A DNA stretch of 64,000 nucleotides from DATKNA01 sp963755755 (GTDB taxonomy: Bacteria; Actinomycetota; Actinomycetes; Actinomycetales; Kineosporiaceae). The translations under genes were made by a program, and so were the position numbers. The stretch is from the NCBI GenBank assembly GCA_963755755.1, contig CAVWLJ010000014.1, positions 186,001 through 250,000 of the forward strand. The letters run 5' to 3'. Under the pieces are notes generated by a model. That model worked only from the letters and a program-made list of their open reading frames with translations, did not search any database and was not told the DNA's origin. Shown here one piece after another: positions 43,645-53,410 of this stretch. How positions within the stretch are numbered: position 1 is the stretch's first letter; each line of letters starts with the position of its first letter.

Positions 43645-45691
43645 TCAGAGCCGGCCGAGGGCCGTGTCGAGCCCGTTCTTCACTATGAGTTGCAGATGGG
43701 GGTCCTGCACGAGACTGCCCACGAAGCACAGGGACCCGGCAGAGAAGACGAACCCGCCGCCGATGTGTTCGTAGTAGGTCATGTGGGCGGTGAGGTTCCC
43801 GGTTGCCTTGCGATTGGTTCCCCGCGCTAACACCTGAAGGTTGGAGGGCCGGCTGCCGCGGTCGCTTCCCTCTGACGCCGTGACGACCACACCCGCCGCG
43901 GCCGTCGCGTTCTCCGACCAGTCCATCTCCCATCCGCTGGCGGCGCCGTTCCTTCCCGCCTGCCCGACCTGATCACCGTTCGACAGCCCCGTCCCGGCGA
44001 AGAAGGGGTGCCCGGCCAACTCCACCCGGTAAGGTGCCGGGGCGGATTCCGTCAGGTAGTTGTTGTACAGGAAGGCTACGCCGAGGACCGGTCGTTCCGG
44101 GCGGCCCAGGTTGCGGAAGTAGCTGGGCGCCCGTCCGAGCGCCGGATCGCCGCCCTGGAACCTGACAGCCGTGTCGCCGCGGATGTATTCACACCGCTCG
44201 AAGAGGCCGTTGCCGGCCAGGTACAGGAGGTTGCCTCCCGCGGCAAGGTAGGAGTCCAGATGGTCGCGCATCTGGTTGGTCCAGTATTCGGGGTGGGTGT
44301 TGAGCACGAGCGCCTTGTACCGAGCGAAGCCGTCGATACCCGAATGAAAGTCGTGGTCGGAGTACACGTCGACGCCGTAACCCTCGTTCTCGAGCCAATC
44401 CAGCAGCCAGAGCTCGGCGCGGGTCGTATGGTTCAACTCGCCGTCGTCGATCGGCGTCGTCAGCGGGTTGGGCCGCTCGAAGCTCATGACGGGGGCGTGG
44501 CCGGATCTCGTGTACTTCGACCTGCCGCCCCAGCTGTTGTAGGCATTCCACGTGTTGGTGTTGGCGAGGACGGCGATGTCGGCTCGTCGTTCCGGATGCG
44601 GCTTGACGATGAACACGACGTATGAGTCACGCCCTTCGGCGTCGGTACAGCTGGCCGCATAGATGCCGGACCGCCACTCGGAGGGGATCGACAGCTGGAA
44701 CGTCGTCTCCCATCCGCACCCGAAATCCCAGGACTCCTCCGGACTGCTCTGCAGTCCCGCGCCCCTGCGGTCCGGGTCGGTCACGGGGATTCCAAGGCTT
44801 CCGTCGTCCTGCCGCTTCAGTCGAACATAGGTAGCGGTGTATACGCTCCTGGCCGACATTTTGAAATCCACGGTCTCGCCGGGGAACACGCTCAGGGGGA
44901 CGGAGTAACCTTCCACCCTGCTGGTCTGCGTGGTGATGTACCAGCTTGCGCCCACCTGCTGCCCCGCGCCGCCGTGCGCCCAAAGTGCCTTGCCGTTCCG
45001 CGCGCGATCCTGGTAGAAGAGGATGAACCCGTCGGGGGCGATCGCATAGATGATCCCCTCTCCGCCCGAGATCACCGCTGGAAAGTAGTTCCAACCCTTG
45101 CCGATCTGCCGGCCCGCCCCATGGAACGCCCACTGGCGAGTGCCGTTCCGTGCCTCATCCCGGTAGAAGAGCATGGCCCCCTCGCCGGTGATCGCGTAGA
45201 TGATGCCGCCGCCACCGGAGATGACGTGCCGGAAATCCCCCCAGCCGCTGCCGATCTTCTGGCCGACGCCGCTGTGGGACCACCGACGGGTGCCGTTCCG
45301 TGCCTCGTCCCGATAGAAGTAGAGGTCTCCGTTGAGGGCCACGGCATAGATGACCCCGTCTCCGCCGGAGAAGAGTCGGGCGAAGGACGCGAATCCGCTC
45401 CCGATCTTCTGCCCGACCCCGCCGAACGCCCACGCCGCCGTGCCGTTCCGGGCCTTCGTCTCGGTAGTAGAGGAGGTCGCCGTTCTCCTTGACGGCGTAG
45501 ATGACGCCGTCGCCACCGCAGAACACCTCGACGAAATCCCCCCATCCCGTGCCGATGCGCTGCCCGACGCCGCCGTAGGCCCAGGACTCGGTGCCGTTCC
45601 GTGCCTTGTCCCGGTAGTAGAGAAGGTCGCCGTGCTCCGAGACAGCGTAGATGTTCCCTTGGTCGTCGCCGCTGATGAACCTGAAGCTCAT
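43645..45691 (-). CDS. tachylectin-like beta-propeller fused to N,N-dimethylformamidase-like region, one frameshift
   Basis: From ATG 45691 (GGAGGGGAC upstream) the first 240 residues hold five copies of a 47-residue unit with G-G-x-G-x-I-Y-A and Y-R-D-x-A-R-N-G, as in five-bladed tachylectin-2 propellers. The frame advances one base near 45457 inside the second unit. The rest (about 440 residues) matches the N,N-dimethylformamidase large-subunit-type region: W-Y-I-T-T-Q-T-S-R-V-E-G-Y, G-E-T-V-D-F-K-M-S-A-R, A-N-T-N-T-W-N-A-Y-N-S-W-G-G and L-N-T-H-P-E-Y-W-T. No signal peptide. A sugar-binding propeller joined to a hydrolase-like domain is likely. Confidence 0.8.
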
Positions 45692-46211
45692 GTCCCCTCC
45701 AGGAGGAATACGTCAGGCAGCGGGCGGGCTCGTAGTCGGTGACCTCCGCGTAGAGGTCATCGAGCGCCCGGACATGCGGCGTGTCTCGCGGGCCCGCGTC
45801 CCCAGCCGGTCGGGTGCGCGCCGCTCCAGCCTCCTCCGCCAACAGCTGCCGATCAAGGGGCTACCGCAACTCGCCCATGCCGAGTGTCCGGCCAGGAATT
45901 CCAGGTAGACCCCGGCTCACACGTACCGAGCGGGCCGGGTGCAGGAAGGTCGTCCATGGCATTCTCTGTTGGGACGGAGGCGGCAGGCTGGCAAGCATGA
46001 GGAACCGGAGGCGGAGAGTGCGGACAGCGACGCCCTCATGCCAATCGGGCGGCGTCGCCAATCCGTAGACCCAGACGTCCGGACTGCGAACCGGGTAGTC
46101 CTGACGGGACGAACGAGCACTAGGGGCTCCCATGCCAGGTCCCTGCGGTGCCAGCGGCCGCAGGGAGACAGCCGCGATCACCGGGCCTCCAGATGGCCGC
46201 CGCGCGGGTTG
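45692..46211. other. 520-bp region without a confident gene
   Basis: It lies between the start of the propeller gene and the end of the F420-type oxidoreductase, both on the minus strand. A minus-strand frame around 45692-45842 (V-R-A-L-D-D-L-Y-A-E-V-T-D-Y-E-P-A-R) has protein-like composition but runs through the ribosome site of the propeller gene, so it may be a leader peptide or a relic. The promoter of the propeller gene should be here. Confidence 0.45.
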
Positions 46212-47120
46212 TCAGTTATCGCGCAGCTGGGCCAGAAGCGGTAGCGAACGGAGCGGGTCGTCGTCGAAGTGCCAGTAGACGTGCCCGATGCCCAGCTTCG
46301 CCGCCTTCTCCAGGTCGGCCGCGACCTGCTCGGGCGAGCCGAGCAGTGGTCCCGCCTCGTGCACCGGTTCTTCGGTGACGCTGCCGTTCACCTGCAGCAT
46401 CATCGGCAACGCGTCCGGGTCATGACCGGCGGCACCCGCCGCGGCCCGGAAGGTCGCGATGCTTTCCCGGACCGTGTCCCAGTCGAAGATCACTAGCGTC
46501 AGCCCCACGCCGATCCGTCCCGCGCGTTCGAGCGCCTGCCGAGATGCGGCGCCCACCGCCACGCTCGGGCCACCCGGTCGCACCGGTTTCGGGCCGATGT
46601 CGGCCTCGGGAATGCGGTAGTAACGACCCGCGAAACTCACGGGATCGGGTCCCCAAACGGCGCGCATGGCCAGCAGGTGCTCCTCGAATCCAGCGCCGCG
46701 CCGTCTCATCGAGACGCCGGCGGCCTGGAACTCCTGCTCCATCCAGCCCTGGCCGATGCCGGCGATGAGCCGACCGCCACTGAACTGGTCCAGGGTGGCC
46801 AGCCGGCGCGCGAGGATGACCGGGCTCTGGAACAGGGCGTCCAGCACGCTGGTCCCCAGCGTGATTCGGCTGGTGCGGGCCGCGACGTACGTCAGCGTCT
46901 CGATCGGGTCGTACACCGTCCCGAAGTCTTCCGGCGCGTCCATGACCGGTCCGCCAGGGCCGCCCATCGCGATCGGCACAGTCGGCCGCATCAGCCGCTC
47001 CCAGGCCCAGACCGAGTCCAAGCCGATACGTTCGGCCTCCTCGGCGACCTGAGCGATGCTCGCCGGTGATGCGCCTCGCCCCGCCATCGGCAGATGCACA
47101 CCCAGCTTCATGGACGCCAT
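46212..47120 (-). CDS. LLM-class F420-dependent oxidoreductase
   Basis: 302 residues from ATG 47120 with GGGAGG upstream. It has the bacterial-luciferase-like TIM barrel with M-K-L-G-V-H-L-P, L-G-T-S-V-L-D-A-L-F-Q-S-P-V-I-L-A-R-R and G-G-R-L-I-A-G-I-G-Q-G-W, typical of the F420-binding branch in actinomycetes. Probably reduces or oxidises a small substrate with F420 rather than FMN. Divergent from the phosphotransferase gene, with about 230 bp between the starts. Confidence 0.9.
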   Translation of the reverse strand: MASMKLGVHLPMAGRGASPASIAQVAEEAERIGLDSVWAWERLMRPTVPIAMGGPGGPVMDAPEDFGTVYDPIETLTYVAARTSRITLGTSVLDALFQSPVILARRLATLDQFSGGRLIAGIGQGWMEQEFQAAGVSMRRRGAGFEEHLLAMRAVWGPDPVSFAGRYYRIPEADIGPKPVRPGGPSVAVGAASRQALERAGRIGVGLTLVIFDWDTVRESIATFRAAAGAAGHDPDALPMMLQVNGSVTEEPVHEAGPLLGSPEQVAADLEKAAKLGIGHVYWHFDDDPLRSLPLLAQLRDN

Positions 47121-47348
47121 ATCGTCCTCCCTGCCATCGTCGCTCTCCGGGCAGACAGACGTGCTCCGGCGGCGATTCTCATCGGTGCCGTCCGCGCTGG
47201 GATTGCCAACAGCGCCAGATCCACCGACCGCCCGAGCGGAAGCGCTTCGTCGTGGACGCCGGTCCGCTGGGCCGCCTCTCCACTGCCCCGGCATCCCGAA
47301 TCGACGACGACACATGCGGCGCGCGTACCGGATGCTGCTGTCGTGGTC

Positions 47349-48272
47349 ATGCACGTAGGACAGTTGACGGTCGTCGTGAGGACCGTCCGCGAGCTGGTGG
47401 ATCGCCAGTTCCCCCGCTGGCGCGACCTGCCGGTGCAGGCGGCCCCTTCTTCGGGCACGGTGAACGCGCTGTTCCGTCTGGGCTCGTCATTGGTCGCCCG
47501 GTTCCCACTGAAGCCCGGTGACGTCGACGCGACTCGGCGATGGCTGGAGGGCGAAGCGCAGGCGGCGCGGGAGCTGTTGGGCCGGACCCGGTTCCCCACT
47601 CCCGAGCCCATCGCCATGGGAGAGCCGGGCGTCGGCTACCCGCTGCCCTGGTCGGTGCAGACGTGGCTGGCGGGCACCGCGGCAACCGTCGACGACCCCG
47701 GCCAATCCGTGGCGTTCGCCCACGACCTGGCCGAGTTCATCCACGACGTCCGGAACATCGACACGCGCGGCAGGACCTTTCGCGGCCTGGACCGCCGTGG
47801 CCGCGGAGGGCACCTGCCCGACCACGACCGCTGGATGGAGACCTGCTTCGCGCGCTCCGAAGGCCTGCTCGACGTCGCGCCGCTGCGGCGCCTCTGGGCC
47901 GAGCTGCGCGACCTCCCCGCGCCCTCCGGCGGCGACCTGATGACCCACGGTGATCTCATTCCGGGCAACGTCCTGGTCGCGGACGCCCGCCTGGCGGGTG
48001 TCATCGACGTCGGAGGCCTGGGGCCGGCCGACCCCGCTCTGGACCTCGTCGCCGCCTGGCACCTGCTCGAGGCAGGCCCCCGTCAAGCGTTCCGAGATGA
48101 CCTGAAGTGCAGCGACGTGGAATGGGCGCGGGGCGCCGCCTGGGCTCTGGAACAGGCCATGGGCGCCGTCTGGTACTACGCCGACAGCAATCCCGCCATG
48201 CATTCGATGGGGCGCCGAACCCTCGAACGACTCACCGCCGACGGAGTGCAGATCCCGCCGGCCGGTGGGTGA
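47349..48272 (+). CDS. aminoglycoside phosphotransferase (APH)-family kinase
   Basis: 307 residues from ATG 47349. Kinase-like fold: N-lobe with S-S-G-T-V-N-A-L-F-R-L-G, a catalytic loop T-H-G-D-L-I-P-G-N-V-L-V and metal-binding I-D-V-G-G-L-G-P-A-D-P-A-L-D. This family covers antibiotic kinases, macrolide kinases and small-molecule kinases of unknown substrate. Length and motifs are complete. There is no clear resistance context. Confidence 0.88.
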   Translation: MHVGQLTVVVRTVRELVDRQFPRWRDLPVQAAPSSGTVNALFRLGSSLVARFPLKPGDVDATRRWLEGEAQAARELLGRTRFPTPEPIAMGEPGVGYPLPWSVQTWLAGTAATVDDPGQSVAFAHDLAEFIHDVRNIDTRGRTFRGLDRRGRGGHLPDHDRWMETCFARSEGLLDVAPLRRLWAELRDLPAPSGGDLMTHGDLIPGNVLVADARLAGVIDVGGLGPADPALDLVAAWHLLEAGPRQAFRDDLKCSDVEWARGAAWALEQAMGAVWYYADSNPAMHSMGRRTLERLTADGVQIPPAGG

Positions 48273-48408
48273 CGGTCCATCCAGAACCCGAGCCCGGCAA
48301 GGTCGGGCCGAAGCAGTTCTCGATCGCGCCGGCATATGTCGGACGACGATCCCGCTCGGGCTGACCATCCGCTCGAGCTCGACCGCCGTCGGTAGATCTG
48401 GGGCCCAG

Positions 48409-49041
48409 TTAGGACGCTTGGGGTCGCTGGGCCCAGAAGAGGGTGTGGGCGCTCGTGCCTTCGGGAATGCGTTCCTCGGAGGTGATCTCCAGACCGGCCC
48501 GCTGCAGCCAGGATCGGTAGGTCCCGGCGTCGGCCTGGCTCCACCACATGGGCGCCCGGCCCTCGAGCCAGTTGTCCTGCGTGCCGGTCCAGGCTTCGTG
48601 GCCGACCGTGACGAGCAGCCATCCGCCGGGACGGAGCCACGTCGCGATCCGGTCCAGAAGCGGCGGCTGCTCGGCGAGCGGCATGTGGATCAGGGCGTAG
48701 AGGCAGACGACCGCATCGAAGGATGCCGGCGGCAGCCGCACCTCCATGGCGTCAGCGCGTTGGAAGCGGGCGGCCGGCACGAGGCGACGGGCCCGGTCGA
48801 TCTGCACCTCACTGATGTCGACGCCGGTCACGCGGTGCCCAGCGTCGGCGAGGAACCGAGCGACGGGGATCCCGCAGCCGCAGCCCAGATCCAGCACGGC
48901 AGACGAGGCGGGCAGCCGCTCATGCAAGTCGGCGAGCCATGGTCCGTACTGACCGTCCTCGGCGTCGTCGCGCCGGTAGTGATACGAGAGCTCGTCGTAC
49001 CCACGACGGACGAGATCCCGCTCGTCGTCATTGCTGCCCAC
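48409..49041 (-). CDS. class I SAM-dependent methyltransferase
   Basis: 210 residues from ATG 49041. The SAM-binding motif is V-L-D-L-G-C-G-C-G-I-P-V-A-R, then G-V-D-I-S-E-V-Q-I-D-R-A-R and F-D-A-V-V-C-L-Y-A-L-I-H-M-P. Methyltransf_25/11 type; substrate unknown. Alone on the minus strand, convergent with the phosphotransferase. Confidence 0.9.
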   Translation of the reverse strand: MGSNDDERDLVRRGYDELSYHYRRDDAEDGQYGPWLADLHERLPASSAVLDLGCGCGIPVARFLADAGHRVTGVDISEVQIDRARRLVPAARFQRADAMEVRLPPASFDAVVCLYALIHMPLAEQPPLLDRIATWLRPGGWLLVTVGHEAWTGTQDNWLEGRAPMWWSQADAGTYRSWLQRAGLEITSEERIPEGTSAHTLFWAQRPQAS

Positions 49042-49260
49042 GACCGAACAGGCTCGCAGATATCCATGGCGTTGCGCGATGGACGGCCTTGGTCCGGCCG
49101 GCGGTCAGGAGTAGGCGCACAGCGGTGTTCGAATGCGAGATATGGGCACCGATCGGCCGTGATATAGGAGTGCGTACCCATGTCTGCCGGGGGCGAGGGC
49201 ACCTAGCGTCGGCGATGTCAGGGATCCGCCCCTGACCTCGCACTTCGTCCCGTAGGGCAC

Positions 49261-49485
49261 ATGATGCTGCACCCGACTCTCCTGGCCGACCTGGCTCGGG
49301 AGCACCAAGCCGACCTGTACCGAAGCGCCGAACAGCACCGGCTCGCTCGGGCCGCGCTCGCGGCGCGCCGTGCCGGGCCGCCTCCCTCACGGACCGTGGG
49401 GTTCTGGCAGCGCGGCCGTCGACGGCTCGGCCTCCTGCTCCTGGCCCTCGGGGGCCGCCTCACCTCTGTACCGGAGCGGCCATGA
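49261..49485 (+). CDS. small hypothetical protein
   Basis: 74 residues from ATG 49261 (or 49264). The start L-A-D-L-A-R-E-H-Q-A-D-L-Y-R-S-A-E-Q-H-R-style sequence followed by a basic/hydrophobic C terminus (R-R-L-G-L-L-L-L-A-L-G-G-R-L) is a pattern seen in many short actinobacterial proteins of unknown role. GTAGGG lies upstream. It is convergent with the decayed LAL regulator. Confidence 0.55.
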   Translation: MMLHPTLLADLAREHQADLYRSAEQHRLARAALAARRAGPPPSRTVGFWQRGRRRLGLLLLALGGRLTSVPERP

Positions 49486-49509
49486 CGACGTGAGCGGGCC
49501 GCCTCTGGC

Positions 49510-50950
49510 TCACTGGGCTTCTCCGGCCTCCATGCCTGCCGCGAGCACCGCCTGCCATCTCGTGCCGACGTCGAGTTTGGCGAGGATCGCGCCGACGTGA
49601 TGTTCGACGGTGCGCGGGGACAGCACGAGCCGCTCGGCGATGTCGGCATTCGACAGACCCTCGCCCAACAGGGAGAGGACCTCGGCCTGCCGCTGCGTCA
49701 GGCCCGCCGGGTGTGCCCGCGTCTCCGCGCGCGGCGACCGCGGCGTGGGTAGGCCCCGGGCACGCAGCAGCGACCGAGCGCGGGCGGCGGCGGCGTCCGC
49801 GCCGAGGGCTTCGAACAGCGGCACCGACCGGGCGAGCGCCTCCGCGCCTCCGCTCCGCGCCAGCGCGAGGGCGTGCTCGAACGGGCATCCCAGGTGCATC
49901 CACGCCTCGGCCGCCTCGGTCCACCGGCCGGCGCGCTCCAGCTCGTAGGGGGGAGCCAGCGGAGGCCCCGTCACCTCCGTGCTCTGCGGCAGCCAGGTCG
50001 CGACCATCCCCCGCAACCAGGGTGACTCGCCGTCCCGCGCCAGGCGCCAGACCCGCTCGGCCTCCCGGTGAGCCGCCTCCGGATCCCCCGCGAACCACGC
50101 CGCTTCGCAGCGCGCGGCAGCGACGAAGGAGAGCCGCTGCAGCTCCGGTCCACCCTCCGCGAGCACGCGGCCCGCTCGAGCGGCTCGCGCCACCGCTCAT
50201 CGCCGGCGCGCGCCCTCGCCCGAGCCATGACGGTGAGGGGCTGCGTCAGGCTGAGCGGGGCCACGCCGGGGCGGCGCAGAACGTCTTTCGGCGCAGGTGC
50301 GCGCCGCCGCGACTTCTCCCCGGTCGAGCAACAGCTGGGCTCGGCACCCCTGCAGGTACGTCCACCAGGTGTCGAGGTCCCGCTCGAGGCAGTACTCGAT
50401 GCCGGCCTCCAGGTACGCCGTCGCTCGAGCGTGCTCGTGATGTAGGACGGCCGTCGCCGCGAGGTTGCTGCGAGCACGGGCAGCGTGCTCGTGCAGCTCG
50501 GCGGACACCGCCTCCGCCAGGCTCTCCTCGAGCATCTGCCGCCCGATGGTCTCGTCTCCGGACAGGGCCTCCGCCGTACCCAGATTCGTGAGCACATGGG
50601 CCCTCACCTCGGTGCGACGCCGGCTGTCGGGGAGACGGCCGAGCAGGTCCAGGGAACGAGCGGCCCAGGACCGGGTGCCCGCGAGGTCGCCGCCGAGCAT
50701 CCGCAGATGCGCCTGATTGCTGCACGCCATGGCCAGCTCGATCGACTCGGTGCCGTCGAGGATCTCCACGGCCGCATCGGCGCACTCCTCCGCGGCCCGG
50801 GTGTCCCCGGCCATCCAGTGCAGCCGGGAGAGCCATCGCTCGACGTCCCCCAGGCCCAGCACGTCGTCCCGGGCGGCGAGGATGCGCCGTTGCTCCAGGC
50901 GCGCGGCCAGCGCCCGGCCGACGTCGTCGGTCAGAGTCCGGCACGGTCGA
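49510..50950 (-). pseudogene. LAL-type LuxR regulator, N-terminal ATPase lost, two frameshifts
   Basis: The C-terminal two-fifths of a large ATP-binding LuxR (LAL) regulator: TPR-like helices beginning L-T-D-D-V-G-R-A-L-A-A-R-L-E-Q-R-R, then a LuxR domain L-T-Q-R-Q-A-E-V-L-S-L-L-G-E-G-L and S-P-R-T-V-E-H-H-V-G-A-I. The homologous sequence begins immediately after the stop of the VOC gene at 50951, so the AAA domain has been deleted or replaced. The frame shifts near 50288 (extra base, into R-P-G-V-A-P-L-S-L-T-Q-P) and back near 50175 (missing base). Probably non-functional; the DNA-binding end alone (49510-50193) remains open. Confidence 0.75.
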
Positions 50951-51313
50951 TCAGCGCGGTCGCAGTATGCAGAACTCGTTGCCCTCAGGATCACGCAACA
51001 CCTGCCAGTCATCGCCTGCATAGATGTCATCGGCCTTCGTCGCGCCCAATTCCAGTGCCCGCCGGACGGCGCGGTCGAAGTCCGTGCTCCGCAGATCCAG
51101 GTGCAGTCGATTCTTGACGGTCTTCGGCTCGGGGACTCTGAAGAAGTCCAGGTTCAGCCCCTCCGGCGAGGTGACCGTGGTGTTGCCGTCATCGTCCACG
51201 TCCGTCACCGTCCCGCCCAGCAGCGCGGTCCAGAACTGCGCCAGGCGGGCCGGGTCGCGACAGTCCACCGCCAATGCCGCGACGCCGGCGATCCCCGAGT
51301 CGGTGTTCATCAT
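50951..51313 (-). CDS. VOC-family protein
   Basis: 120 residues from ATG 51313 (an ATG at 51310 is equally good). Glyoxalase-like fold with D-C-R-D-P-A-R-L-A-Q-F-W-T-A-L-L-G and L-H-L-D-L-R-S-T-D-F-D-R-A-V-R-R-A, ending L-R-D-P-E-G-N-E-F-C-I-L-R. This is the glyoxalase_6 type found widely in actinomycetes; ligand unknown. It directly precedes the truncated LAL regulator and follows the HEAT-like gene. Confidence 0.88.
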   Translation of the reverse strand: MMNTDSGIAGVAALAVDCRDPARLAQFWTALLGGTVTDVDDDGNTTVTSPEGLNLDFFRVPEPKTVKNRLHLDLRSTDFDRAVRRALELGATKADDIYAGDDWQVLRDPEGNEFCILRPR

Positions 51314-51322
51314 TCGCGCAGG

Positions 51323-51880
51323 CTACCCGTCGCGGCAGTTGGGCTGACTGTGCGGAGCCCGTAGCTCTGTGAGGAGCTTGTTCGCGCGCTTGACCACGGC
51401 CTGAGACTTGTGTCGTCGCTGAAGCTCGAGTACCGGGACGACATCAGCCGACGGGACTGCGCCTTCTCTCACGAAGTGAACCAGCGTGTCCATGGCGTTC
51501 GCCGCGACGATCCAGTCGACACCCGGATCCGACAGCAGTTGCTCGAGCCAGCCGATCGCGAACGCCTGCTGGGCCTTGGTCAGTGCAACCCGCCGGTAGA
51601 TCTGAGCAAGATGCCATTGGATCGAAGGCTGGCTGCTCACGGCCAATTCACCAGGGAACCTGTCGACATAGGGCAGCAGCCAGTCCGGCCGGTCTCGGCA
51701 GATCTTCTCGAGAGCGTCTGCCGCGCGCATCCTCACCCACGCGTCCGGGTGGAACAGGCAACGATACAACTCATCGAGCCGAGACTGATCGCTCAGTACC
51801 AGCTCTATGACCTCATCGACTCTGCCGAGCGAGTTCGATTTTCCGCCGGCCGCCAACATTGTTGCAAGCGCCTCGTCCAC
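51323..51880 (-). CDS. HEAT-repeat-like protein
   Basis: 185 residues, all alpha-helical by pattern, from ATG 51880. Repeated helix pairs such as L-Y-R-C-L-F-H-P-D-A-W-V-R-M-R-A-A-D-A-L-E-K-I and G-W-L-E-Q-L-L-S-D-P-G-V-D-W-I-V-A-A-N-A-M-D-T-L resemble HEAT/armadillo scaffolds. The same organisation occurs in small DNA-glycosylase-like or adaptor proteins, but no catalytic residues are visible. Its GC content is lower than its neighbours, which suggests transfer. Confidence 0.75.
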   Translation of the reverse strand: MDEALATMLAAGGKSNSLGRVDEVIELVLSDQSRLDELYRCLFHPDAWVRMRAADALEKICRDRPDWLLPYVDRFPGELAVSSQPSIQWHLAQIYRRVALTKAQQAFAIGWLEQLLSDPGVDWIVAANAMDTLVHFVREGAVPSADVVPVLELQRRHKSQAVVKRANKLLTELRAPHSQPNCRDG

Positions 51881-51993
51881 AGCCGCACTCTAGCGATCAC
51901 TCTGCGCACCCGGCCTCGTCCACGTGCGCGCGAGCGGCCACGAGGTCCGAGGATCTCTGGTGCGCCAGGGCATCAGGGTGCTGTGATGCGCAC

Positions 51994-53385
51994 GTGCTGC
52001 ACCTCGACGATCTCAGGCCCATCCCGCTCTTCGCGGGTCTCCCCGACGACCAACTCGCCCAGTTGGCGGCAGGGGGCGAGGAGGTCGCCGTCGAGGCCGG
52101 TGTCGAGCTGTTCCACCAGGGCGAGCCGGCGGACTCGTGGTGGGTGCTCGTCGATGGTGCGGTGAACCTGTTGCGCCACGTGGGCGCGGAGAGCATGGTC
52201 GTCGGCCGGATGGATCGCCCCGGGCAGTGGGCCGGCGGGTTCCGCGCGTGGGACGAGCACGGCGTCTACCTCGGCACGGGTGTGGGGGCCGTGGAAGGCA
52301 GGATCCTCAGGGTGCCGGCGGACCTGCTGCGTCGGCGGACGGACGAGTGGTTCCCCTTCGGTGGTCACCTCATCGCCGGGCTGTTCACGACGGCTCGTTC
52401 CATCGAGGCGACGGCACGTCAGCGCGAGTCCCTGCTCACCCTGGGCCGGGTCGCCGCCGGCCTCGCTCACGAGCTGAACAATCCGGCCGCTGCCGCCACC
52501 CGTGCCGTCGACGAGCTCGAGTCCTCCGGCCTGGCCATGCGGGCGTCGCTCGGACGGCTGGCCGGCAGCCACGTCACGGCTGAGCAGTTCGCAGCGCTCG
52601 AGGCGCTGCGCCGGCGCATCGAGGCCCCGGTCACCGGCGAGAGCCCACTGGCCCTCGCAGACCGGGAGGACGCGGTCACCTCGTGGCTCGAGTCCCGCGA
52701 CGTCGCTCGCTCCTGGCTCCTCGGGCCCGAGCTGGCCGCGATCGGCGTCGATCCGGGGTGGTGCGAGCGGGCGGCGGACGTGCTGGGGGAGACCGCGCTC
52801 GAGCCGGGCCTCGCGTGGGTCGCGAGCAATTCGGCGGTCGAGAGCCTGCTCGGCGAGCTCAAGGACTCGACGGGACGGATCTTCCGCCTGGTCGCCGCGA
52901 TGAAGTCGTACTCGCAGATGGACCGCGGGTCGCTTCAGCGCGTCGATCCGACGGAGGGGATCGACAACACCCTGGTGGTCCTCGGGCACAAGATCCCTCA
53001 GGGTGTCACGGTCCTGCGCGAGTACGACGCCGACATTCCCGTGGTCGAGGCCTACGCCGGGGAGCTCAACCAGGTCTGGACGAACGTCATCGACAACGCC
53101 CTGGACGCCATGGACGGTGTGGGGACCCTGCGGGTGGCGGTCCGGCGGGACGACGAGGACCTCCTCGTCGAGATCACCGACAGCGGTCCGGGAATGACAC
53201 CAGTGGTGGCCGGCCGTGCCTTCGACGCCTTCTTCACCACGAAGGAGGCCAACGCCGGTCTCGGGCTCGACATCGCCCGGCGCATCGTCGAGGAGCGCCA
53301 CGGAGGCCGCATCCGTATCGACTCGGCCCCCGGTCGCACCGTCGTCCAGGTCCGCCTGCTCGACCGTATTCCGAGGCAGTCGTAG
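51994..53385 (+). CDS. sensor histidine kinase with N-terminal cyclic-nucleotide-binding domain
   Basis: 463 residues from GTG 51994. Residues about 5-125 form a cNMP-binding-like domain (I-P-L-F-A-G-L-P-D-D-Q-L-A-Q-L-A). Then comes a HisKA-like region with the phospho-acceptor in G-L-A-H-E-L-N-N-P-A-A-A-A, followed by a long helical insert and a HATPase domain (N-V-I-D-N-A-L-D-A-M-D, D-S-G-P-G-M, G-L-G-L-D-I-A-R-R-I-V-E). There are no membrane segments, so it senses a soluble cue. The partner response regulator is not adjacent. Confidence 0.9.
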   Translation: MLHLDDLRPIPLFAGLPDDQLAQLAAGGEEVAVEAGVELFHQGEPADSWWVLVDGAVNLLRHVGAESMVVGRMDRPGQWAGGFRAWDEHGVYLGTGVGAVEGRILRVPADLLRRRTDEWFPFGGHLIAGLFTTARSIEATARQRESLLTLGRVAAGLAHELNNPAAAATRAVDELESSGLAMRASLGRLAGSHVTAEQFAALEALRRRIEAPVTGESPLALADREDAVTSWLESRDVARSWLLGPELAAIGVDPGWCERAADVLGETALEPGLAWVASNSAVESLLGELKDSTGRIFRLVAAMKSYSQMDRGSLQRVDPTEGIDNTLVVLGHKIPQGVTVLREYDADIPVVEAYAGELNQVWTNVIDNALDAMDGVGTLRVAVRRDDEDLLVEITDSGPGMTPVVAGRAFDAFFTTKEANAGLGLDIARRIVEERHGGRIRIDSAPGRTVVQVRLLDRIPRQS

Positions 53386-53410
53386 ACCCCGCGATCACTC
53401 GAGCGGCTCC

